From CAZOLI01 sp964580675 (lineage in GTDB: Bacteria; Planctomycetota; MHYJ01; CAYXQY01), in assembly GCA_964580675.1 (NCBI GenBank), contig CAZOLI010000023.1, positions 1 to 50,882 on the forward strand: a stretch of 50,882 nucleotides of DNA, given 5' to 3'. The translations under genes were made by a program, and so were the position numbers. Position 1 is the first letter of the stretch. Each line of letters starts with the position of its first letter. The notes beneath the pieces are model-generated. The model was not told the origin of the DNA. It ran no database searches and was given only the letters and a program-made list of their open reading frames with translations. This document shows positions 34,443 to 43,142 of the stretch, one piece after another.

Positions 34443-34542
34443 NNNNNNNNNNNNNNNNNNNNNNNNNNNNNNNNNNNNNNNNNNNNNNNNNNNNNNNNNN
34501 NNNNNNNNNNNNNNNNNNNNNNNNNNNNNNNNNNNNNNNNNN
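34443..34542. other. Assembly gap of 100 N
   Basis: Second run of exactly 100 N, truncating the regulatory-like repeat gene at its 5' side. Confidence 0.99.
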
Positions 34543-34717
34543 TCATACATATAACGAATCGACAGGACATTCGTTTTGTGTTATACTTACATGAAACGTG
34601 TTTAAAATAAAAACAACATTTTCTATAAAAGTTTTTGTTTTGAAATTGCGTTTGCCAATGGAACAGAAACCGTCGGGTACGACTGAGTGATTTCTAGTCC
34701 CTCACAGGGAATTTGTC

Positions 34718-37144
34718 ATGGATCGGGACACCATCGAACACATCTTGACGAGCAAAATTCAGTTCAGGGACGGGGAATCCGTCGCCATTGTGGGGGATCG
34801 AGACCTCAGCGGGGTCCAGGACCGGCTGCAGAAGTCCGTTGCGGATAATGGGGTCACCTCCCTGGAACTTACGGTTGACGATCATTTGCACGGGCGCAAC
34901 CTGACGCCTCCGTTAAAAAAAGCCCTTAACGCCGCCGACACCGCAATCATCTTGTCCTCGGATCCTCGACCCTCCTTTCCCCGTTTCCACACCACGGAAA
35001 ATTTTAACCGGGTCCGCATCCTCGAAATTAACGATCCGGAGAAGCATCCCCTCCGTTCCTTTCAGCTCTCCCCGGAATTACTGGAAGAAGAAGCGAAACG
35101 GGTGAAACAGAACTTTCAGGACGCTACCAGAGTTACCGTGGAGGACAGCAGCGGGACCGATCTAACCCTTGGTATTTCTCCATTTGCCTCCCTGGAAAAC
35201 ACCGGCTCCTCCGAGGTCCCGGGACAGTATCAATTTCTCCCTTCCGGCATGACCATTTTTCCGGTGAAAAAAAACACAAGCAGTGGACAAATTCAAAACG
35301 GGTCACTGCGAAACTGGAACTCGCCGGCCACCGAAACGGAACAGGAAGTTCATCTCCAGTTCCGGGACGGGACCGCGGTATACGAGAATTCGGACAACAC
35401 ACCCGAATTACTCGATGAGGTGGAATCAACCGTTGTTGACGTCGTTGCGATATCGGTGGGACTGATACCGGAGGAAGCCTTTGAAGAGAACATGAATCCC
35501 TCCTTTAAAAAAGGAACTGTAAACTTGATCCTCGGACTTCGCGACACGGAATCCCGGGAGGTTATATCTCCCACCAATCACCTCCTCATGTATGAAAGAA
35601 CGCATGTAACGGTCGGAGGCACACGGGAGGTTGAACAGGAGGAGGACGACGGGGCAGAGAAGAAGACCCCCAAAGAGCAGCCTCTCAAGGAAATCAAACC
35701 GGATCTGAAAGAGATTCACCGGGAGTTACGGAAGGAATCGAAAACGTTTCAGTCCCTGTTCAAAAACGCCAACGATGCCCAGTACGTGGCGGATCTGGAA
35801 GCCCAATGCTTTCTGGAAGTAAATCCGGCGATGACGGAACTCCTCGGGTATAGCCGCGAGGAACTTATTGAGGTGAAAGGCATGTTCGAAAAAACCCTTT
35901 CCCCCGAAAGCCAAAAGAAACTGGAGGAAAAGCAAAAGGAACGCGAGGATCAACCCTCGGATCGCTACGAAATTGAGCTTATCGACCGGAACGGAAATCG
36001 AATACCGTCCGAATTATCGGTTCGAAAGATCAATTTAATGGGCAGGAAATGCGTTATTGGAACCGTTCGTGACCTGACGGAACAGAAGGAACTGGAGGAG
36101 GAACTCCGGGAAAAATTAAAGGAAACAATGAAAGCCAACCAGCGGATCCTGGCACTCACCGAGAAAATCCAGCACGTCCCCGAACTTACCTCAAGCCTCC
36201 TTGACGTAACCGACGAAAACCACCTATTCAAAAAAGCGGTTGAGAAAATGGGTTCACAGACGGCGCTGGGGTACGAGGAAATAACGTTTTACCTGATTCA
36301 TCCGGACCGGGATCGGCTTGAGCCGAAGTACACCACCCGGGCCAATCCACCGCAATCCGTCTCTCTGGACGGGAACACGGTACTTGCGGAAATTGGAAGA
36401 GGAAACAGGGAGATGGTCCATGACGAAAACAACTTCCTGCTTCCCCTGACAGCCCGGGATGAGGTACTGGGGGCACTCTCCATCACACTGGACGAAAAAG
36501 AATGCTCGCTCATGAAAGGAAACGAGACCGCCTGGAGCGGTTATCGTGATGTGCTGAGCACGCTGAGCAATTCTCTGGGGCTTATCATTCAAAACCGGCG
36601 GCTGAACGAAGAACTGCGAAAGCAATCCATCATGGATGAACTCACGGGACTGTACAACCGCCGGTACTTCAATCAGAAAATTTCCGATGAAATGAAGCGG
36701 GCCCGCCGATACGGTCATCCGTTATCACTACTGATTATCGACATAGATAACTTCAAGGGAATTAACGACACGTACGGACACAACGCCGGAGACAAAACCC
36801 TGAAATTTATCTCCCGGGAACTGGAAAACCGGTGCCGTTCCACGGACTGGGTCTTTCGTTATGGGGGAGATGAATTTCTGATACTGCTCCCGGAGACGGA
36901 CCGACAGGGAGCGGAAACAAAAGCCGACAATCTCCTGAACGCACTTCAGAACAAAACCATTCCCCTGCCGGAGGAAACCGGCGGCGGACGGGACGAAATC
37001 AACGTCTCTCTGAGTATCGGCATCAGCTTCATGGACGAGGAAAACGTGGAAGACGTCACCAGAGAAAAACTGCTGAAAAAAGCGGACGAATGCATGTATC
37101 AGGCGAAAAACGCCGGCGGTGACCGCCTGGTCGTCCAATCCTGA
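34718..37144 (+). CDS. Diguanylate cyclase with M29-like N-terminal domain, PAS and GAF
   Basis: 808-residue GGDEF protein. The first about 310 residues (FRDGESVAIVGDRDL, VTVEDSSGTDLTLGIS, LPSGMTIFPVKKN) resemble the substrate-binding half of M29 aminopeptidases and dihydroxypyridine dioxygenase-like proteins, an unusual sensor. An acidic linker, a PAS domain (about 345-455, FKNANDAQYVADLEAQCFLEVNPAM), a coiled coil, a GAF-like domain (about 495-625) and a GGDEF domain (about 640-808) follow. The active site RYGGDEFLILLPETD is intact, and RSTD five residues before it is the inhibitory I-site, so a product-inhibited enzyme making cyclic di-GMP is expected. It is cytoplasmic, with no TM helices. 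AGGGA precedes the ATG. Confidence 0.85.
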   Translation: MDRDTIEHILTSKIQFRDGESVAIVGDRDLSGVQDRLQKSVADNGVTSLELTVDDHLHGRNLTPPLKKALNAADTAIILSSDPRPSFPRFHTTENFNRVRILEINDPEKHPLRSFQLSPELLEEEAKRVKQNFQDATRVTVEDSSGTDLTLGISPFASLENTGSSEVPGQYQFLPSGMTIFPVKKNTSSGQIQNGSLRNWNSPATETEQEVHLQFRDGTAVYENSDNTPELLDEVESTVVDVVAISVGLIPEEAFEENMNPSFKKGTVNLILGLRDTESREVISPTNHLLMYERTHVTVGGTREVEQEEDDGAEKKTPKEQPLKEIKPDLKEIHRELRKESKTFQSLFKNANDAQYVADLEAQCFLEVNPAMTELLGYSREELIEVKGMFEKTLSPESQKKLEEKQKEREDQPSDRYEIELIDRNGNRIPSELSVRKINLMGRKCVIGTVRDLTEQKELEEELREKLKETMKANQRILALTEKIQHVPELTSSLLDVTDENHLFKKAVEKMGSQTALGYEEITFYLIHPDRDRLEPKYTTRANPPQSVSLDGNTVLAEIGRGNREMVHDENNFLLPLTARDEVLGALSITLDEKECSLMKGNETAWSGYRDVLSTLSNSLGLIIQNRRLNEELRKQSIMDELTGLYNRRYFNQKISDEMKRARRYGHPLSLLIIDIDNFKGINDTYGHNAGDKTLKFISRELENRCRSTDWVFRYGGDEFLILLPETDRQGAETKADNLLNALQNKTIPLPEETGGGRDEINVSLSIGISFMDEENVEDVTREKLLKKADECMYQAKNAGGDRLVVQS

Positions 37145-37157
37145 ACAAGAGAAGTCC

Positions 37158-38129
37158 CTACCCTCCCCGTTTCTCGTGCCGGCAACGGTGTCCATCGGAG
37201 AATAGAAAATCCCTCCTGTTCTCCTGTTCCCGTTCGCTCCGGTTCCCTGCCTCCCGACGGTCCCTCCCGTAACAGGAAACGGCCTCCAGTAATCCCTGAA
37301 GACAGGAAACGGTGGCGAGTGGATCCGCGGCCTCAATGCCAAAGTGAAAGGCTTTTCCGACCCGTTCCACCAGAAAGATCGGCAGGAATGTCCACCGGAA
37401 ATGACGGAGAAAAAAATAAAGATAATTATGGCCGTACCAGTAGGCCCACTCCCGTTGTTCCCCCGTGCGGCACCCTCCCGTGCTGATGTGAAGGTGACGA
37501 AGCACGGCGTCGGGATCAAACACAATCCGGAATCCAAGCCGCCGCACCTTCATGCAAACCTCGGCCTCCTCCAGGTGTGCCGTGCCCCCGTACGTCCGGA
37601 CAAATCCTCCCGCCTGTTGAAGCAGATCCCGACGAAAGGACATGTTGCAACCAAATGCGGCATGAATCTCCTGCCGCCGGCGGGCGTTGAAGTTTCCCTC
37701 AAATCCCCCATCCCAGTACCGGAACCGGCCGACACGTGCATTCGGAGGGGCCTCCGGCAGATCCGATTGCCGGACCCGCCCCCCCACTCCTCCGATGGTC
37801 GGATCCCGATAATTCCGCCGGTGCGATTCCACCAGACCCTTCCCGGCTATTACGTCGTCGTCACAGTACAGAATGACGTCTCCGGAAGCCTTCTTCCAGC
37901 CCACATTCCGCGCATTTGGTAAACCGGGCTCCCGAAGATAAACCACGGACGCCGGAGAATAATTCGAAACCATTCGATCAAGCCGTCCCCGGCCGTCCGG
38001 CGTCTGATCCACCACCAGTATTTCCTCGGGGACCACTCGTCCATCACACAGCGACCCAATCGCACGTTCAATCACCGCTTCACTACGCCTGTACGTTGGA
38101 ATCACCACGGACACACGGTTATCACTCAT
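37158..38129 (-). CDS. Family 2 glycosyltransferase
   Basis: GT-A fold glycosyltransferase of 323 residues. The N-terminus MSDNRVSVVIPTYRRSE is the nucleotide-sugar start of GT2 enzymes, YCDDDVIAGKG is the DxD metal motif, and FGCNMSFRRDLLQQAGGF with EEAEVCMKVRRLG covers the acceptor and catalytic base (ED-like EE). The C-terminal 60 residues are basic and variable. The sugar is not predictable; UDP-xylose and UDP-galactose made by enzymes elsewhere in the window are possible donors. Its start overlaps the GT4 stop by four bases (ATGA). Confidence 0.88.
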   Translation of the reverse strand: MSDNRVSVVIPTYRRSEAVIERAIGSLCDGRVVPEEILVVDQTPDGRGRLDRMVSNYSPASVVYLREPGLPNARNVGWKKASGDVILYCDDDVIAGKGLVESHRRNYRDPTIGGVGGRVRQSDLPEAPPNARVGRFRYWDGGFEGNFNARRRQEIHAAFGCNMSFRRDLLQQAGGFVRTYGGTAHLEEAEVCMKVRRLGFRIVFDPDAVLRHLHISTGGCRTGEQREWAYWYGHNYLYFFLRHFRWTFLPIFLVERVGKAFHFGIEAADPLATVSCLQGLLEAVSCYGRDRREAGNRSEREQENRRDFLFSDGHRCRHEKRGG

Positions 38130-39334
38130 TCGGCGTCAGGACGGTTTTGTTCGCCGCCCTCCTCACGTTCTGATAGAAGTCGCTGATACAGAGCCCAGTA
38201 CGACCCTCCCATTTGCCTTGCACTGAACCGCGATCGGGCCCGTCGCTGGCCTTCCTGACCCAGTTTTATCGCCAGCTCATCGTTGTTTCGAAGCCGCCGG
38301 ATGGCTTCCCGGAGAGCTTCCGGGGAATCCGGCTCCACGAGGAGACCCGACCGGCCATCCTCTATCAACTCCGACAATCCCCCCGTGTCTGAAACAATAA
38401 CGGGGATGCCGTGACTCATCGCCTCGACCACGGCCAGTCCGAATCCCTCGTATCTCGACGGCTGTACGTAACAATCCAGCGCCGGAAGCCAGCGATCCGG
38501 CTGTTCGATAAATCCGGTAAATCTCACGCGGTCGACCATTCCCGCTGTCTGAACCTGTGACCGAAGCTCTTCCCGCCGGGGACCGGATCCCATCAGGAGA
38601 AGTTCAGACACGACGTCCCCGTCAAGATCGGCCACGGCATTTACAAGAACGTCGTGTCCTTTCTCCCGACTCAGCCGTCCCATTGAACCCACCCGGAAGG
38701 ATTCCGTTCCAAGTTTCGGCGTTTCCGAAGCATCTCCCTTCCCTCCCCCTCCAAAAGACCGCGACCGGGACATAAAAATTCCGTCCGGAATAACCGGAAA
38801 CCCCCGGCGGTAACCAATGTTTCTCTGCTGAAACTCCCGGCGCTCCGACTCTGAAATTGCGACGAGTCGATCGGCGAACGGCTCCGATATCCGTTCCAAC
38901 CAGTAGAACAGCTTTTTCATGACAGGCCGGTCGGACACACCCGGAATTTTTCCGTTAGAGGCAAAGATACAGCCGTGCGGGGTATGCACGATGGCCGGTA
39001 CGCCGGCAAAACGGGCCGAAAGACGCCCGAGAACCCCTGCCTTCGAGGTATGTGTGTGTACAACGTCCGGACCAATATTCTGAAAATGACGGTAAAGCTC
39101 TCGAACAGCAAGCACATCGTCCAGCGGTGCTTCGGATCGTCGAAGCCTCGGAACCTCGACGAGGTTTGCTCCCGCCGCCGACGCTTCTTCCTCGAGTGAA
39201 CCTTCCGCCCTGTCATCCCTCCCGTACACAACCCAGACATCTCCCCCCCGCCTGACCTGATCACGCACGAGGGAAACCGTTACTTTCTGAGCTCCGCCCC
39301 GGACAAGCCGCGTTATCACATGTACAATTTTCAC
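38126..39334 (-). CDS. Family 4 glycosyltransferase
   Basis: GT-B fold glycosyltransferase, 402 residues. The N-terminal half begins MKIVHVITRLVRGGAQK, with VVHTHTSKAGVLGRL and VHTPHG. The C-terminal donor half has GRLSREKGHDVLV, FTGFIEQPDRWL and the EX7E motif in PSRYEGFGLAVVEAMSHGIP. These features are those of GT4 enzymes making exopolysaccharide or lipopolysaccharide. It is the first gene of a two-gene unit with the GT2, coupled by an ATGA overlap. The acceptor is unknown. Confidence 0.9.
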   Translation of the reverse strand: MKIVHVITRLVRGGAQKVTVSLVRDQVRRGGDVWVVYGRDDRAEGSLEEEASAAGANLVEVPRLRRSEAPLDDVLAVRELYRHFQNIGPDVVHTHTSKAGVLGRLSARFAGVPAIVHTPHGCIFASNGKIPGVSDRPVMKKLFYWLERISEPFADRLVAISESERREFQQRNIGYRRGFPVIPDGIFMSRSRSFGGGGKGDASETPKLGTESFRVGSMGRLSREKGHDVLVNAVADLDGDVVSELLLMGSGPRREELRSQVQTAGMVDRVRFTGFIEQPDRWLPALDCYVQPSRYEGFGLAVVEAMSHGIPVIVSDTGGLSELIEDGRSGLLVEPDSPEALREAIRRLRNNDELAIKLGQEGQRRARSRFSARQMGGSYWALYQRLLSEREEGGEQNRPDAE

Positions 39335-39458
39335 GTCAAACCGGTAATAACAATCCGTTCATCGACCACTGTTCTCGTTTTGTGTTATCGAATATTTTTA
39401 GAATCCGGAACAGGAAACCCGCTGTTCGAATTCCGTTGAACCGGCTTCTCAACAGGAT

Positions 39459-39487
39459 TTGACCATATATTTTGATTGGGTTAAAAT
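39459..39487 (+). promoter_or_regulatory. Promoter upstream of tRNA-His
   Basis: TTGACC (39459-39464), 17 bases, TAAAAT (39482-39487), one of the best housekeeping promoters in the window. Initiation near 39492-39494 would begin exactly at the base of the hairpin that follows. Confidence 0.65.
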
Positions 39488-39491
39488 GAGG

Positions 39492-39549
39492 CCGTCCTGT
39501 TGGTGAAGGGGTCATAACGAAGGACCTCTCCGTGCCAGCAACAGGATGG
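39492..39549 (+). ncRNA. Structured leader or small RNA before tRNA-His
   Basis: An 11-bp stem forms between 39492-39502 (CCGTCCTGTTG) and 39539-39549 (CAACAGGATGG), with one G-U pair. Inside, AGGGGTC (about 39507-39513) pairs with GACCTCT (about 39523-39529) with one G-U pair. The stem starts at the predicted transcription start. No U-tract follows on the plus strand, so it is not a terminator for this transcript. It may be a 5' processed leader or an independent small RNA. Confidence 0.45.
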
Positions 39550-39613
39550 ACAAAAAGCGATCGGGTGTCGATGTTCCGGCCCCCATCGTTTCGTACGTAT
39601 CCTAACACAACAC

Positions 39614-39688
39614 GGTGGCCGTAGCTCAACCGGTAAGAGCGCGTGGTTGTGGTCCACGAGGTCGGGGGTTCGAATCCCCTCGGCCACC
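39614..39688 (+). tRNA. tRNA-His (GTG anticodon)
   Basis: Complete cloverleaf: acceptor GTGGCCG (39615-39621) pairs with CGGCCAC (39681-39687); D stem GCTC/GAGC; anticodon stem CGTGG/CCACG with loop TTGTGGT giving GTG; T stem GGGGG/CCCCT around TTCGAAT. The extra G at 39614 (G-1) opposite the discriminator C at 39688 is the histidine identity signature. CCA is not encoded. Confidence 0.97.
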
Positions 39689-39873
39689 CTTCACAACTCC
39701 TTCCTTCAATGTTCGGTAACGAAACCTCTCCCCGTTAACCGTCGCCGATATTCCACAGCATTTCTCCCTGCTCCCTCCGTCTGGGCTCCGAATATCCTGC
39801 AGGAGATTCGTTTCCGGATCCGGAGAACTAAGTCCCCCCGAAACAGATGTATCCGATTTTGGCAAACGCAATA

Positions 39874-39903
39874 TTGAATTGGAAAGGATACATAAAATAA
39901 AAT
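39874..39903 (+). promoter_or_regulatory. Candidate promoter of the SPFH-NfeD unit
   Basis: TTGAAT (39874-39879), 18 bases, TAAAAT (39898-39903), giving a leader of about 48 bases before the ATG at 39958. Confidence 0.4.
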
Positions 39904-39957
39904 ACGTGATTGATTGGCAATCTGCTTCCCGAAACTTTATTACCCGAAACAAGTATT

Positions 39958-41067
39958 ATGGCTGCTATCTGGTGGTTTCTCGGCATCCTGTCCCTCTTCC
40001 TGGCCATTATCATCATCTGGAATTCGGTGGTGATTGTCCAGGCGTACGAGAAAAAGGCACTGACGATTCTGGGGGAATACAAAAAATTACTCGATCCGGG
40101 GATACATGCAATCCCGCCGTTTGTTAGCGCAGTATACACGTTTGATATGCGGACACAGACGCTGGACGTGCCCCGGCAGGAAGCCATTACCCGTGACAAC
40201 TCACCGGTCACCGCCGACGCTGTTGTGTACATTCGGGTCATGGACGCCAAGAAAGCGTTCCTGGAAGTGGAGCACTACAAAATGGCCGTTTCGAACCTGG
40301 CCCAGACCACTCTCAGGGCGGTGCTGGGAGACATGGAACTGGACGATACGCTGAACAAACGGCAGGAAATTAATTCCCGCATTCGGGAGGAGCTGGATAC
40401 GCCGACGGACGCCTGGGGCATTCGCGTGGAAAGCGTGGAGGTTCGGGAAGTAAACCCGAGCCGGGATGTACAGCAGGCCATGGAACAACAAACAAGCGCC
40501 GAGCGGCGTCGTCGGGCCATGATTCTGGAAGCCCAGGGTGAACGTCGGAGTGCCGTGGAACGCGCCCAGGGAGAAAAGCAATCCGAAATTATTCGTGCTC
40601 AGGGTGTGAAACAGAGCCAGATTCTGGAAGCCCAGGGTGATGCCATCTCCACCGTTCTTCGGGCACGGGCCGCGGACGCCATGGGCGAACGGGCCGTTAT
40701 TGAAAAAGGCCTGCAGACCCTGCGCGACATCGGCCAGAGCGAAAGCACGACCTACGTACTCCCTCAGGAACTCTCCGATCTTCTTTCGCGCTACGGCAAA
40801 TCCATGTCCGGAACCGATCGAAGCGGAGACGGCGATCCACTCGAGAGCCTCGACTTTGACGAGGATACCCGGGAATTGCTCGGTCTGGACAAAATTGAAG
40901 AGATCCTCGGTCAAATCAAGGAAGAAACTCAAATGGACATCGAACAGCTGGAACAGGAAGCCCAGGCCATCAAGGAGGGAGCCCAGCAGGCCGACATTAA
41001 GGATCCGGATGAGGTCATTGATGAAATCGATAATAAACAGGAATCGGACGGAACGGACGACTCATGA
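39958..41067 (+). CDS. SPFH-domain (stomatin/prohibitin-like) membrane protein
   Basis: Membrane scaffold protein of about 369 residues. An N-terminal helix (IWWFLGILSLFLAIIIIW) is followed by the SPFH domain (VVIVQAYEKKALTILGEYKK, DNSPVTADAVVYIRV, LRAVLGDMELDDTL, WGIRVESVEVREV), a long Ala/Glu/Arg coiled coil of the band 7 type (repeats such as ILEAQGERRSAVERAQGEKQ) and a very acidic tail. The frame is open from 39910; the ATG at 39958 gives MAAIWWFLGIL. Such proteins form microdomains and act with the membrane protease FtsH or with NfeD. The neighbour is NfeD-like, as in many bacteria. Confidence 0.9.
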   Translation: MAAIWWFLGILSLFLAIIIIWNSVVIVQAYEKKALTILGEYKKLLDPGIHAIPPFVSAVYTFDMRTQTLDVPRQEAITRDNSPVTADAVVYIRVMDAKKAFLEVEHYKMAVSNLAQTTLRAVLGDMELDDTLNKRQEINSRIREELDTPTDAWGIRVESVEVREVNPSRDVQQAMEQQTSAERRRRAMILEAQGERRSAVERAQGEKQSEIIRAQGVKQSQILEAQGDAISTVLRARAADAMGERAVIEKGLQTLRDIGQSESTTYVLPQELSDLLSRYGKSMSGTDRSGDGDPLESLDFDEDTRELLGLDKIEEILGQIKEETQMDIEQLEQEAQAIKEGAQQADIKDPDEVIDEIDNKQESDGTDDS

Positions 41068-41126
41068 TATCCCGGCAAAGCATTCGACCATTTAAATAAT
41101 TTGAACTTTTGTGTAATGAAACAGTT

Positions 41127-41690
41127 ATGAATGAAATGATCCCGAGCGACCAGGTTATTCCATTAATTCTGACACTGGCCGGAACCGTCATTGTGTCCCT
41201 GGAGGCCTTTCTTCCCGGAGCCTATCTCATGGTTCTCGGGGCTGCGCTTCTTGGTACCGGGGTCACCGGGATATTTATCAACCTTTCCACCTTCCACCTG
41301 GGCATCTTTGTCCTGATTTACGGCATCCTCGCCCTGCTTGGTTACCGGGAATTAAGCAGTCTGAGTGGCAAGTCCGAGAAAACCATTTCCTCCGATAGCC
41401 TGGTTGGAGAGGTGGGGATCGTAACCGAAAAAATCGGACGAAACAGCGGGGAGGTGAGACTGAACGTGGGATTTGACCCGAATTACAGCGCCCGGGCGTT
41501 GAACGACCGGGAAATTCCGGAAGGAACGGAAGTGGTTGTGGTGGATCCCGGAGGCGGTAACGTCGTTACCGTAGAACCGGTCAAAAACCTGAACACCGTC
41601 AATAGCGCCGACGAAATCAAAGGGGAACGAAAAAAACAGGTCATAAACGAACTTCGTTCCAAAAAAGAACAGGCGAACCGAAAAAGCTGA
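41127..41690 (+). CDS. NfeD-like membrane protein
   Basis: About 187 residues: three hydrophobic helices (about 12-85) followed by an OB-fold domain (SLVGEVGIVTEKIG, GEVRLNVGF, DPNYSARALNDREIPEGTEV, VVVDPGGGNVVTVEPV), the short NfeD1b type without a protease domain. A TTG at 41109 extends the frame; the ATG at 41127 gives MNEMIPSDQVI and is preferred. It follows the SPFH gene by 59 bases. NfeD partners an SPFH protein in membrane quality control. The C-terminal tail is Lys-rich, contrasting with the otherwise acidic proteins. Confidence 0.86.
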   Translation: MNEMIPSDQVIPLILTLAGTVIVSLEAFLPGAYLMVLGAALLGTGVTGIFINLSTFHLGIFVLIYGILALLGYRELSSLSGKSEKTISSDSLVGEVGIVTEKIGRNSGEVRLNVGFDPNYSARALNDREIPEGTEVVVVDPGGGNVVTVEPVKNLNTVNSADEIKGERKKQVINELRSKKEQANRKS

Positions 41691-41774
41691 CACAATACCG
41701 GGCTGTGAGCGCACCACCACATACGGCCAAATGGAAAGGGAAAACGACCTCAGCTGAACGGATCCCATCCATGG

Positions 41775-41804
41775 TTGATTGTGCAAACATAACCTTTTTA
41801 TAAT
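41775..41804 (+). promoter_or_regulatory. Candidate promoter of the M20 peptidase gene
   Basis: TTGATT (41775-41780), 18 bases, TATAAT (41799-41804). Initiation near 41811 leaves a short leader of about 28 bases. Confidence 0.5.
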
Positions 41805-41838
41805 CGCCGTGGTATTTTGAGAAACGTACCCGTTACGG

Positions 41839-43044
41839 ATGATCACACCCATGGCTCCTGACATCTCTCCATCGGTCAAGGAAATCAGCGAAGACGCCAT
41901 AGATGTTCGACGGGATATTCATAAGCATCCCGAACTTGGCTTCGAGGAAGAACGGACCGCCGGCATCGTTAGCGAGCGGCTGGCCGACTACGGCCTCGAG
42001 GTGACGGAAGGCGTCGCGGAAACGGGTGTTGTCGGCATCCTCGAAGGCAAGAAACCCGGCCCAACGGTTCTTCTGCGGGCCGATATGGATGCCCTGCCCA
42101 TCGAGGAAGAAACCGACGCCCCCTACCGATCCACGGTGGATGGCGTCATGCACGCATGCGGACATGACGCCCATACAGCGGTAAATCTGCACGTCGCCCG
42201 CCTCCTCTCCGAAAACAGAGATGAGGTCCCGGGCACGATAAAATTCATCTTTCAGCCAGCCGAGGAAGGACCCGGTGGCGCCAAGCCGATGATTGAGGAA
42301 GGAGTTCTGGAAAACCCCGACGTGGACGCCGCCTTTGGTTTGCACATGTGGAACCCGATTGACGTGGGAACCGTCGGTGTTCGCGAGGGACCACTCCTGG
42401 CCTGTGCCGATGAGTTCGAAGTCACCATCACGGGCGAAGGCGGACACGGGGCCGCTCCGCACGAAGCGGTGGATCCCATCACCTGCGCATCAAACGTCAT
42501 TTCCACCCTGCAGACCATCGTGAGCCGGGAGGTGGACCCCCTCACCCCGGCGGTCCTGACCGTCGGAAAACTCGAAGGGGGAACCCGATTCAACATTATA
42601 CCGGACGAGGTCTATTTCGAGGGAACCGTCCGCACGTACGACAATGACCTGCGCCAATCCATGCCGGACCGAATTAAACGGATCTGCACAAACACGGCCG
42701 AAGCCATGAATTGTGAGGCGGACGTAACGTACAATTTTTATTATCCCCCGACAATTAACGATGCCGAGATGGCCGGTGTGGCTCACCGGGCGGCCAGCAA
42801 AGTGGTCGATCAGGACGACATCCTTGATGACTGCCGCACCCTGGGGGGCGAAGATTTCTCGTTTTTCCTGGAAGAAGTTCCCGGATGTTTTGTGTTCATT
42901 GGTTCTCGAAACGAAGAAAAAGACATTACGGCACCCCACCACAGCGCCCGTTTCGACATCGATGAACGGGCCATTCCCATCGGTATTGAAGTAATGAAAG
43001 AAACGGTTCTTCAGTACCTGAGGGAACACGGAAACGACGAATAA
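41839..43044 (+). CDS. M20D family amidohydrolase
   Basis: Dinuclear metal hydrolase of the M20D family (N-acyl-amino acid, hippurate or IAA-amino acid hydrolases), 401 residues. The metal ligands are in VMHACGHDAHTA (Cys, His, Asp about 106-112), QPAEEGPGGAKPMIEEG (Glu pair) and the C-terminal HHSARFDIDERAI. TITGEGGHGAAPH is the dimerisation/lid segment. The start ATG gives MITPMAPDISPSVKE; a second ATG four codons later is possible. No signal peptide is seen, so it is cytoplasmic. The substrate is unpredictable beyond N-acyl amino acids. Confidence 0.9.
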   Translation: MITPMAPDISPSVKEISEDAIDVRRDIHKHPELGFEEERTAGIVSERLADYGLEVTEGVAETGVVGILEGKKPGPTVLLRADMDALPIEEETDAPYRSTVDGVMHACGHDAHTAVNLHVARLLSENRDEVPGTIKFIFQPAEEGPGGAKPMIEEGVLENPDVDAAFGLHMWNPIDVGTVGVREGPLLACADEFEVTITGEGGHGAAPHEAVDPITCASNVISTLQTIVSREVDPLTPAVLTVGKLEGGTRFNIIPDEVYFEGTVRTYDNDLRQSMPDRIKRICTNTAEAMNCEADVTYNFYYPPTINDAEMAGVAHRAASKVVDQDDILDDCRTLGGEDFSFFLEEVPGCFVFIGSRNEEKDITAPHHSARFDIDERAIPIGIEVMKETVLQYLREHGNDE

Positions 43045-43142
43045 GTCGAGTTTCCTCCCTTCTCCCCTTCCTTCATCAAGGCGAACGTTCCTTCCCGCGT
43101 TTTGCGTCATACCTTTCGTGTATCCAAATCACCTTTGAAACC

